From Niastella sp. (GTDB lineage: Bacteria; Bacteroidota; Bacteroidia; Chitinophagales; Chitinophagaceae): 8,148 nt of DNA. Below the pieces are notes generated by a model, which saw nothing but the letters and a program-made list of their open reading frames with translations, had not been told where the DNA came from and searched no databases. The stretch covers positions 1-8,148 of the forward strand of contig JAJKIL010000402.1 of assembly GCA_021154515.1 (NCBI GenBank), read 5' to 3'. The position numbers and the translations under genes were made by a program. This document shows positions 1 through 5,409 of this stretch, piece by piece; within the stretch, counting starts at the first letter, position 1, and every line of letters begins with the position of its first letter.

Positions 1-452
1 CAAATGGCTCAGGTAAGAGTCTTTTCTCGAAAAAATTAACAACATCAGAACTTGAAGTTTTTGATGGGGATAAGCACATGGCGGCTTTGATAAAAAAATA
101 CCCTGAAACGGGTAGTGAAGCGCTGTGGTCATTTATCAATGAGAATATTTTTGAAAGTCAAAAAAGAGAAGTGTTAGCCTCCCGCGTAAATTATGCTTTC
201 GAAACCAACTTTAGTTCGCCGGATCCAATGAAGACTGCGAGGGAGTTTAAAAATGTTGGATACGATATTCACCTTATGTTTATGGGACTTAATTCATTAG
301 AAGAGTCTATGCAAAGGGTGGTGCATCGTGTAACTAAAGGTGGACATAACGTGTCAGAAGCTCAAAGGCGCGACAGAAATATAGAATTTGTTATCAACGT
401 GATAGTATTTATATTTATCTACATAATGAACAGAATCATTCTGGCAGAATGA
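1..452 (+). CDS. Zeta-toxin-like P-loop kinase, 5' end outside the window, C-terminus probably damaged
   Basis: The frame is open from the left edge (first full codon at base 3) to the TGA at 450-452, giving 149 visible residues. It opens with a Walker A sequence, NGSGKS, so the true start lies a short way upstream; the first ATG, at 78, is internal. Further on are FDGDKH (just before that ATG), FETNFSS, GYDIHLMFMGL and RVVHRVTKGGH, the order seen in zeta-toxin/UDP-N-acetylglucosamine-kinase-like proteins: P-loop, acidic substrate residue, FET segment, then the RV..RV..GGH lid. After GGHNVSEA the family normally continues with an arginine/tyrosine-rich helix and a 'FDS..LYDN' strand. Here the frame turns into a hydrophobic tail (VINVIVFIFIYI) and stops. 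The +2 frame over the same bases reads DSIYIYLHNE and stops at 455-457. I infer a frameshift or decay around 350-400. No antitoxin is visible in the window. The family call is fairly secure; activity is doubtful. Confidence 0.66.
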   Translation, partial: NGSGKSLFSKKLTTSELEVFDGDKHMAALIKKYPETGSEALWSFINENIFESQKREVLASRVNYAFETNFSSPDPMKTAREFKNVGYDIHLMFMGLNSLEESMQRVVHRVTKGGHNVSEAQRRDRNIEFVINVIVFIFIYIMNRIILAE

Positions 453-529
453 TTTAAAACTTACAAAGATAAAAAGGATAATGATGGAAATCGGTTTAAG
501 GGAGTGCATGGGTAGGGTATTTTAGTGTA

Positions 530-1012
530 TTAAGGTTTCTCTCTACCAATAAAATTACCATTGCCGGTTAAAAAGTCAATGGCCCTTTTAACGTTTCTGT
601 CTACGCTTTCTGCTGTTTTTAAATTAGCGATGTATCTTACTATCTCTTTTTTCCTGGAAGGAGGGAGACTGTCGAACATCTTTTTCGCGGCAGTATTTTC
701 CTTCAAGGCTTTTACCAGTTTGGGATGAGGTTTTATTGTTCTGTTTGCCGGATCGAATTCAATACATAGTTCGATTTTTTCTCCAATCCTTTCCGGCGAC
801 TTTTTAAGCATGGTAGTGTTGATGTATAACCGCCAGGCGCCTTTGTACTTTACCAGCGTTTGTTTATAGGCTTTATCATTGACAGTACCCTTGATGGGAA
901 TGTATCCCGTTTCTTTCCCAGCGTGTATGAAGATTTGTTTTAATATTCTGTCGGGCACAAATACAAAGGGATTGATTCCAATGAGTTCTATTGTCGCCTT
1001 GAATTTATGCAT
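530..1012 (-). CDS. DUF1905 / YdeI-OmpD-associated domain protein
   Basis: The protein has 160 residues. Residues 1-95 (MHKFKATIELIG, then GYIPIKGTVN and the KGAWRLYIN segment) fit the small beta-barrel DUF1905 domain, which often starts with exactly this kind of 'H.F.A.I' strand. Residues about 110-150 (MFDSLPPSRKKEIVRYI, ending in the VDRNVKRAIDFL helix) fit the 'bacteriocin-protection, YdeI or OmpD-associated' (OmdA) domain with its LPPS..KE..RYI helix. The two-domain order and length are normal for Bacteroidota members. The biochemical role is unknown; YdeI-type proteins have been linked to envelope stress or peptide resistance, but nothing here proves that. It lies 87 bases downstream of the racemase-like gene on the same strand, so they may be co-transcribed. 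It converges on the zeta-like gene across a 77-base gap with no clear terminator. No perfect TAnnTTTG box lies upstream. Confidence 0.8.
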   Translation of the reverse strand: MHKFKATIELIGINPFVFVPDRILKQIFIHAGKETGYIPIKGTVNDKAYKQTLVKYKGAWRLYINTTMLKKSPERIGEKIELCIEFDPANRTIKPHPKLVKALKENTAAKKMFDSLPPSRKKEIVRYIANLKTAESVDRNVKRAIDFLTGNGNFIGREKP

Positions 1013-1099
1013 AGATAACAGCTGTTATACTGCTAAAATAGCTTATAATAGTGGAACCTAATAATAGAAACCTTATGGCGGCACCATACCTGAGTGGGT

Positions 1100-1789
1100 T
1101 TAATCAAGCGCAAAAGCTACTGCCGCTTTTGCATGAATAAGTGTAGTGTCAAAAGTGGTGACGGAAACGCTTGCATCCTTCAGCAAAATAGGGATTTCAG
1201 TGCAGGCATACACGACGCCTTCAGCGCCTTCTGAAATAAGTCGGTTGATGATTTCAAGATGAGTAGCCATTGATGCTTCAGTAAAAACGCCTTTTACCAT
1301 TTCATTCAGGATGCTATTATGGATGAAATTTCGTTCTATTTCATAAGGAACGATGGTGGTAATACCATGATCAGCGAGCGCATCTTTATAAAAAGAATTT
1401 TCCATGGTAAACCTCGTGCCAAGGAGTGCTACTTTTTTAATGCCGGTTTCTTTTATGGCTTTGGCAGTTACTTCCGCGATATGAATTAAAGGCAGCTGTG
1501 CCGCTTGCTTGATTTTATCAGCGATCAGGTGGGGAGTGTTAGCTGCCAGTACGATGCAGTTGGCACCAGCTTCTTTCAGTTTAACGGCAATATCTATATA
1601 AATGCGGCTGATATTATCCCAGTCGTTTACGTCGAGTAGTGGTTTAATTTCACCGAAGTTAAGCGAATAAAGGATCAGCTTTGCGGCATGAACGCCACCG
1701 AGTTTTTCATTGATCAATTCATTGATAAGTCTGTAGTAATCTACTGCTGACACCCAGCCGGTGCCGCCTATGAGTCCTAGTGTTTTCAT
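1100..1789 (-). CDS. Aspartate/glutamate racemase family protein (RacX/YgeA-like)
   Basis: The protein has 229 residues, the normal length for PLP-independent Asp/Glu racemases. It starts MKTLGLIGGTGW, the usual first strand and GG(T/M) loop, followed by the YYRLINE helix typical of the RacX/YgeA branch. The duplicated Rossmann-like half-sites are recognisable: LAANTPH at 82-87 and YACTEIPILL at 194-203. The second catalytic cysteine (C196) is present. The residue expected to act as the first acid (Cys, or Thr in YgeA-like enzymes) is alanine 83 in A-N-T-P-H. Family members interconvert D- and L-amino acids in the cytoplasm, feeding peptidoglycan or D-amino-acid signalling. With one acid missing, this copy may be one-sided, may use another substrate, or may be inactive. 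The start is supported by the strand-1 sequence and by a lack of sensible upstream coding. DUF1905 gene follows at 87 bases. The divergent tRNA unit begins about 120 bases upstream. Confidence 0.85.
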   Translation of the reverse strand: MKTLGLIGGTGWVSAVDYYRLINELINEKLGGVHAAKLILYSLNFGEIKPLLDVNDWDNISRIYIDIAVKLKEAGANCIVLAANTPHLIADKIKQAAQLPLIHIAEVTAKAIKETGIKKVALLGTRFTMENSFYKDALADHGITTIVPYEIERNFIHNSILNEMVKGVFTEASMATHLEIINRLISEGAEGVVYACTEIPILLKDASVSVTTFDTTLIHAKAAVAFALD

Positions 1790-1885
1790 TACAGCTAATT
1801 TAATGTAAATAGATCTGTAATGATTGGATAAGCTGTGACCGGGAATACAGCGTCAAATCCTGTTATTGATTTTCCAGGTAATTTT

Positions 1886-1917
1886 TTTGGTGAGAAAGTA
1901 AGATAGCTCTATATTTG
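1886..1917 (+). promoter_or_regulatory. Bacteroidota sigma-A-type promoter for the tRNA unit
   Basis: TATATTTG at 1910-1917 matches the Bacteroidota -7 consensus TAnnTTTG exactly. TTTG at 1886-1889 sits 20 bases upstream as a -33 box. The predicted transcription start is around 1922-1926, ahead of the leader inverted repeat, the tRNA-like remnant and tRNA-Ala. This is a motif match only. Confidence 0.7.
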
Positions 1918-1928
1918 CAAACTCTAAA

Positions 1929-1959
1929 ATAATCAACTTTTTCATAGTAGGTTGATTAT
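1929..1959 (+). repeat. 9-bp inverted repeat in the tRNA leader
   Basis: ATAATCAAC (1929-1937) and GTTGATTAT (1951-1959) are perfect reverse complements separated by 13 bases. The repeat lies between the predicted transcription start and the tRNA-like remnant, so it would form a stem-loop in the 5' leader of the tRNA precursor. It could be a processing structure, a protein-binding palindrome or incidental. Confidence 0.5.
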
Positions 1960-1961
1960 CC

Positions 1962-2024
1962 AGGAGATTAGCTCGGTTGGCTAGAGCATCCCGACGTGTC
2001 GGGAAGGTCACAGTTCAACTACGA
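1962..2024 (+). pseudogene. Degenerate tRNA-like sequence (tRNA pseudogene)
   Basis: The 5' half reads like a tRNA: AGGAGAT, then TA, then a D arm of GCTC, a nine-base loop with GGTTGGC, and GAGC. The D-arm region is almost identical to that of the tRNA-Ala just downstream. The rest is not a working tRNA. The anticodon arm is the palindrome TCCCGACGTGTCGGGA (1989-2004), which cannot give a five-pair stem with a seven-base loop. The T arm (ACAG-TTCAACT-ACG) pairs poorly and lacks one base. No 3' acceptor strand complements the 5' one. It runs almost directly into tRNA-Ala at 2030 and would share its promoter and transcript. Confidence 0.6.
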
Positions 2025-2029
2025 TAAAT

Positions 2030-2106
<77 letters not shown>

Positions 2107-2109
2107 TCA

Positions 2110-2135
2110 TCCGCCGGAGCCTTAACGAAGGCGGA
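2110..2135 (+). repeat. Nested alternative hairpins after tRNA-Ala
   Basis: TCCGCC (2110-2115) can pair with GGCGGA (2130-2135). Alternatively GCCTT (2119-2123) pairs with AAGGC (2128-2132) around an AACG loop. The two share bases, so they are mutually exclusive. This GC-rich palindrome sits in the tRNA 3' trailer before the terminator and resembles short palindromic repeats common in Bacteroidota intergenic DNA (recalled, not searched). Confidence 0.4.
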
Positions 2136-2146
2136 AAGAAACTTTC

Positions 2147-2179
2147 AAAGGTCTGCAGCAATGCGGGCCTTTTTTTATT
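2147..2179 (+). terminator. Rho-independent terminator of the tRNA-Ala unit
   Basis: AAAGGTCTGC (2147-2156) pairs with GCGGGCCTTT (2163-2172) through ten pairs, two of them G-U, around the loop AGCAAT. It is followed at once by a T-rich run. It ends the tRNA transcript before the sigma-factor gene, which therefore needs its own promoter. Confidence 0.8.
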
Positions 2180-2205
2180 TGCAGAGCCTTTAGAAGAAAG
2201 GGAAT

Positions 2206-2213
2206 TACTTTTG
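2206..2213 (+). promoter_or_regulatory. Candidate -7 box for sigZ-phzF
   Basis: TACTTTTG matches the Bacteroidota -7 consensus TAnnTTTG exactly. It lies 73 bases before the sigma-factor ATG and after the tRNA terminator. The nearest TTTG (2178-2181) is 24 bases upstream, longer than the usual spacing of about 20, so the -33 element is weak or absent. Confidence 0.45.
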
Positions 2214-2286
2214 CATCTGATAAAGACTTACCCATTCACCACCAAGAAATAACTTGCCATATTCTGTTTGAATTTAACTTAAAACC

Positions 2287-2823
2287 ATGAACATACAAAT
2301 TCAAGAAATATGGACAGACTTATACCTGGAACTGAAAAAATTTATTTCAGGTAAGGTTAAGGACGTTGACACTACCGAAGATATTCTTCAAGACGTTTTC
2401 CTGAAGATTCAACTTAATATCCATACACTTAACGACTGCACTAAACTTACGGCCTGGGTTTATCAAATAACAAGAAACACAATTGCCGATCATTACCGTA
2501 AAACAACCAATTCAATAATTCAGATTGATGGTGTTGACCTGGCAGAACAAGATAGCGAAGAGCCTCTATATCATTCTTTAAATAATTGTATCAATCAGAA
2601 AATAAATAAGTTATCTGATAAATACAAGCAAGCGATACTACTTACATATTTAAAAGATTACGCTCAAATTGAATTAGCGGAAGAACTAAATATATCTTAT
2701 TCAGGAGCGAAAACGAGGGTACAACGGGGCAGAGAAAAGCTGAAAGACCTTATCTTGAATTGTCCAAACGTTGAAACAGACAGTAAGGGAAATCTTATTG
2801 CATATGAGCCTCCCAAAAAATAA
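2287..2823 (+). CDS. sigZ: SigZ-like ECF RNA polymerase sigma factor
   Basis: The protein has 178 residues, typical of ECF sigma factors and close to SigZ. Region 2 spans residues 8-75: EDILQDVFLKIQ at 31-42 is region 2.1-2.2, and TAWVYQITRNTIADHYRK at 55-72 is the region 2.3-2.4 helix that melts and reads the -10 element. Region 4 spans about 104-157 (INKLSDKYKQAILL, then a helix-turn-helix through IELAEELNISYSGAKTRVQRGREKLKDLI). The short C-terminal tail with a cysteine (C159) followed by D-S-K-G-N-L-I-A-Y is characteristic of SigZ-type proteins as I recall them. It directs RNA polymerase to an unknown regulon. No anti-sigma gene is adjacent; the next gene is the PhzF-family enzyme 65 bases downstream on the same strand, probably co-transcribed. 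Codon use is AT-rich compared with flanking genes. The start ATG has no clear Shine-Dalgarno, which is normal for the phylum. Confidence 0.88.
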   Translation: MNIQIQEIWTDLYLELKKFISGKVKDVDTTEDILQDVFLKIQLNIHTLNDCTKLTAWVYQITRNTIADHYRKTTNSIIQIDGVDLAEQDSEEPLYHSLNNCINQKINKLSDKYKQAILLTYLKDYAQIELAEELNISYSGAKTRVQRGREKLKDLILNCPNVETDSKGNLIAYEPPKK

Positions 2824-2888
2824 AAATGCGTCTTTTTTGCCTTCACCACGTCCATAGAGTATAAATGGTAACAAACTAAAAAACAAGT

Positions 2889-3773
2889 ATGGACAATTCT
2901 AAAAAAATTGAAGTGCAGATCCTTAATGCCTTTGTTGATAATAATAAGGGTGGAAATCCGGCAGGGGTTGTTTTAAATGCGGATAATCTTACAAATGAAC
3001 AGAAATTAAAAATTGCAAAAAAAGTAGGCTTATCAGAAACTGCCTTTGTTTCAAAATCAGAAATTGCCGACTTTAAACTTGATTTTTTTACTCCTACCCG
3101 TCAAATTGCTCATTGCGGGCATGCCACAATAGCAACATTTTCATATTTATCGCAGTCAGGGTTAATTAAGAACACGCTTTCTTCGAAAGAAACGATTGAC
3201 GGAATAAGAGAAATTTTATTACAGGATGATCTGGCATTTATGGAGCAAAAAGCACCTGCATATACGAACGTTGACAAGCAGGAAGAACAAATTTTAAGAT
3301 CATTAGACCTAACCAAAAGTGATCTTTTAAAAGATGCACCAATTTCATTGGTTAATACAGGAAATTCATTTGTAATAGTTCCTGTTAAAAATGCGGAGAT
3401 TTTAAAAAATATCAAGCCAGACTACGCCTTAATATCACAAATAAGTGAAGAATTGAATTTGATCGGCTATTATGTTTTTTGTACTGAAACCAGTAGCCCG
3501 ATAAGGGATGCAACTACAAGAATGTTTGCGCCCAGGTATGGAATAGCGGAAGAAGCTGCTACAGGAATGGCAGCAGGACCACTTGCTTGCTATTTTTTTG
3601 ACATACTTGGAATAAAAAAAGACCGGATGCTAATTGAACAGGGTTGGTTTATGGGACAACCATCGCAAAGTTTAATTATTGCGGACTTATCGCTGGACAA
3701 CGGAAAAATCACAAAAATTATGGTAGGGGGGAAAGGCATACTAATGACATCATTGTCAGTAGAAATCGCCTGA
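2889..3773 (+). CDS. PhzF family isomerase/epimerase
   Basis: The protein has 294 residues, normal for the diaminopimelate-epimerase-like PhzF fold. Both halves are present. The N-terminal half has ILNAFVD, GGNPAGVV (21-28), the catalytic-glutamate segment GLSETAFV (E50) and RQIAHCGHATIATF (71-84). The C-terminal half has RMFAPRYGIAEEAATGMAAGPLA (211-233), matching the family's RMFAP..GI.ED.ATGSA..PLA with E222 for the usual D. PhzF itself isomerises a phenazine precursor, but most members are not phenazine enzymes and have unknown small-molecule substrates; no phz genes are present here. It follows the SigZ-like gene by 65 bases without an obvious promoter between. Its TGA lies only four bases before the tRNA 3'-half repeat, so its mRNA trailer would begin with a tRNA T-arm hairpin. 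AT-rich like sigZ. Confidence 0.9.
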   Translation: MDNSKKIEVQILNAFVDNNKGGNPAGVVLNADNLTNEQKLKIAKKVGLSETAFVSKSEIADFKLDFFTPTRQIAHCGHATIATFSYLSQSGLIKNTLSSKETIDGIREILLQDDLAFMEQKAPAYTNVDKQEEQILRSLDLTKSDLLKDAPISLVNTGNSFVIVPVKNAEILKNIKPDYALISQISEELNLIGYYVFCTETSSPIRDATTRMFAPRYGIAEEAATGMAAGPLACYFFDILGIKKDRMLIEQGWFMGQPSQSLIIADLSLDNGKITKIMVGGKGILMTSLSVEIA

Positions 3774-3777
3774 CCGG

Positions 3778-3814
3778 ATGCAATAGGTCACCGGTTCGAC
3801 TCCGGTAGTCACCA
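3778..3814 (+). repeat. Right copy of tRNA 3'-half direct repeat (candidate attR)
   Basis: This matches 34 of 37 bases of tRNA-Ala 2067-2103, with a 23-base perfect core at 3785-3807. It keeps the variable loop, an intact T arm (ACCGG-TTCGACT-CCGGT) and a 3' acceptor-like end AGTCACCA. No D arm or 5' acceptor precedes it, because the phzF coding end does, so it is not a tRNA gene. It may be the displaced 3' end of a tRNA after site-specific integration, or the stump of a second tRNA (one whose acceptor began GGTGACT) left by a deletion. Confidence 0.65.
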
Positions 3815-3825
3815 TGAAATTGTAA

Positions 3826-4590
3826 AACGGATACGGTTATGCTATTACCGAAAACGGGCAGGATTTTATCCGTATTTCCATCGATGCCGCTACTGGTCTT
3901 CCTATAATCAATCGGTTAGGGGCGCTTATTAATGATTCGGCCAATGGTACGCATGATATACTTGGAGAAACTTCCGGAGATATTTGCAGCGACGGCGCAG
4001 GCAGAGTGTATTTTGTTCCTAATTCTGGCAACGTGTACACGATAGATCCTGCTACAAAAGTAGCTACTTATTACGGCACAATAAGCGGCATGCCCGTAGC
4101 TTGCAACTCGGTAGCCATGACTGCCGATGGCCATCTATACATTGGAGGCGGCTATCAGGCCGTATTCGAGGTAACACTATCAACCCTCTCCGCTATTCAG
4201 GTTAATAGTAGTACGTTAAATGTTTACAGGTCTGGCGACTATGCCAGTTGTTCCTTTGCTGTACAACCAGCAAGGGTATCAACAGGAGGTGTAATACTCA
4301 GCGATAAAGTCGATCCTATTTTACTTGATCAACATGTAGCGATACAGGTAAATCCCAATCCGTTCCTGCAGGATCTGACGTTGACAATACAGTTGAACAA
4401 GGCAGAACCTGTACGGATACGCCTCATTGATTTTTATGGAAGAAGCGTATTAACAGCATCTCAAAAGCTAGGAGCTGGCGTAAATACATTGCAAGTATCT
4501 GTGCCTGCAGGTTTAAGCAAGGGAATTTATGTATTGGAACTTTCTGCTGGAAATAACCGGTTATTGCAGAAAAAACTTATTAAGCAATAA
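3826..4590 (+). pseudogene. 5'-truncated T9SS type A sorting-domain protein
   Basis: Convincing coding sequence starts abruptly after the TAA at 3823-3825 and runs 254 codons to the TAA at 4588-4590. It begins NGYGYAITENGQDFIRIS without a signal peptide. The body carries short repeated 'G..Y......VY.IDP' units (YFVPNSGNVYTIDPATKV, then DGHLYIGGGYQAVFEV), resembling propeller-type surface proteins. From residue about 176 it has VNPNPF, then LIDFYGRSV and KGIYVLEL, ending LLQKKLIKQ: a type A T9SS C-terminal sorting domain that would send the protein through the outer membrane for anchoring or release. Since export needs an N-terminal signal peptide, the remnant is probably non-functional. An internal ATG at 4006 would give 194 residues but starts mid-repeat. 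The break lies 11 bases from the tRNA 3'-half repeat, linking truncation to that junction. Composition matches the non-island genes. Confidence 0.75.
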
Positions 4591-4628
4591 GATTCATTCA
4601 AAGTAATCGATTCCTGCATAAAAATTAC

Positions 4629-4672
4629 AAGCTGTCTCCTATGTTTGCAAAAACATGGAGCCGGCTTTTTTC
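4629..4672 (+). terminator. Rho-independent terminator after the T9SS remnant
   Basis: The strand AAGCTGTCTCC..ATGTTT (4629-4646) pairs with AAACATGGAGCCGGCTT (4651-4667), with one bulged T and one mismatch, around a short GCAA loop. A run of six or seven T follows. It is correctly placed about 40 bases after the stop of the truncated gene, showing the original 3' end of that gene is intact. Confidence 0.8.
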
Positions 4673-4910
4673 CTTTATAGCGCTACTTCAGTGTAAAAGA
4701 ACTAAGGAAATTCCGGAGAGAAAATATATGGACTGATATATTCGCATACCATTGTTTCACAGTATATGGGCGATTATAAAAATTCTATATTTGGTTCGAC
4801 AATTTGCCGGCGGACTTCAGAATTAATATCCTGCAGATCATTTTATTTTAATCCAGCCAAATATTCCATTTTGACAATCTGCCGGTGGGCCCCACATCTT
4901 TCAATGGTCT
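4673..4910. other. Gene-poor stretch with short imperfect repeats
   Basis: No supportable gene lies here. An 18-base imperfect direct repeat (15/18) occurs at 4798-4815 and 4873-4890 (GACAAT.TGCCGG.GG.C). At 4898-4921 there is a partial copy of the tRNA-Ala terminator arm: 13/14 then 10/10 matches to 2142-2155 and 2162-2171, missing six loop bases. A TAnnTTTG match (TATATTTG, 4786-4793) could be a promoter for the next gene but has no -33 box at normal spacing. The stretch looks like assembled debris rather than a designed leader. Confidence 0.45.
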
Positions 4911-4970
4911 GTGCGGGCCTTGGCTAGCGTTCGGACATTAGTTAAATTGGGAGTAATTATAACCACCTTT

Positions 4971-5348
4971 ATGATAGCACCTTTTCCATTATATGTAGAC
5001 GAGATTAGCCCAGATAAATTAAAAGCAACAGTATCGAATGGAAGCAAAGTATTTCATAACCTTAAAATGATGGCATTGGACATGCCAGTCTCATTCATGC
5101 CCAGTAAAGAAACTGTCATAATGCCTGTTGGTAAGTTTATTTGCATGCTGGTATGGAACAATGGCAACAGGGGCATGGTCTTTCTCGATTTAAAAAACAA
5201 TGGGAAATTGGCAGAGAAAATGGCTGAAAAGCTTAACCATATTGAGCTTCAGGATAGTTTTATGCAGGTGTATACGGAGATTATAAGCCATCCTGAAAAT
5301 CACAAAAAGTTCAGACTGGTGTTAGGAAATGCTGAAGATCTTAGATAA
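4971..5348 (+). CDS. Small hypothetical protein, not recognised
   Basis: From the ATG at 4971 this gives 125 residues (MIAPFPLYVDEISPDKLKA...) ending at the TAA 5346-5348. The frame is open back to about 4875. A GTG at 4911 would add 20 residues but lies inside a partial copy of the tRNA terminator, so it is unlikely to be native. A TTG at 4947 would make a short hydrophobic N-terminus (LGVIITTFMIAPFPLYV) resembling a weak signal or anchor. The rest shows a strand-rich centre (VIMPVGKFICMLVWNN, then GMVFLDLKNNG) and a helical end (LAEKMAEKLNHIELQDSFMQVYTEII). I recognise no domain. The charged, well-balanced composition and the strong hairpin right at its stop favour a real gene, possibly one whose 5' end was replaced. 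Start site uncertain. Confidence 0.5.
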   Translation: MIAPFPLYVDEISPDKLKATVSNGSKVFHNLKMMALDMPVSFMPSKETVIMPVGKFICMLVWNNGNRGMVFLDLKNNGKLAEKMAEKLNHIELQDSFMQVYTEIISHPENHKKFRLVLGNAEDLR

Positions 5349-5383
5349 CAATGCCCCTTGCATTTCAAGACAAGGGGCATTGT
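5348..5383. terminator. Perfect 13-bp hairpin between convergent genes
   Basis: ACAATGCCCCTTG (5348-5360) and CAAGGGGCATTGT (5371-5383) are exact reverse complements with a ten-base loop. The stem begins on the last base of the upstream gene's stop codon and lies 27 bases from the stop of the minus-strand lipoprotein gene, so it can serve both transcripts. Neither side has a strong T tract, so it may act as a transcript-end stabiliser as much as an intrinsic terminator. Confidence 0.65.
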
Positions 5384-5409
5384 AATTCTATAAAGAGGTA
5401 CTATCAACA

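Noticed and set aside
464..471. Minus-strand TATCTTTG that could drive an antisense RNA into the zeta-like gene
   Set aside because: It matches the -7 box but has no -33 element about 20 bases away; a single 8-base match is weak evidence.
3110..3415. 101-codon minus-strand open frame inside phzF
   Set aside because: It lies wholly within the well-supported PhzF gene and shows no motif of its own.
3837..4134. Two overlapping minus-strand open frames at the T9SS remnant
   Set aside because: They are shadows of the plus-strand coding sequence, which has clear sorting-domain homology.
4640..4647. TATGTTTG, a perfect TAnnTTTG match
   Set aside because: It forms part of the stem and loop of the terminator at 4629-4672 and has no gene suitably placed after it.
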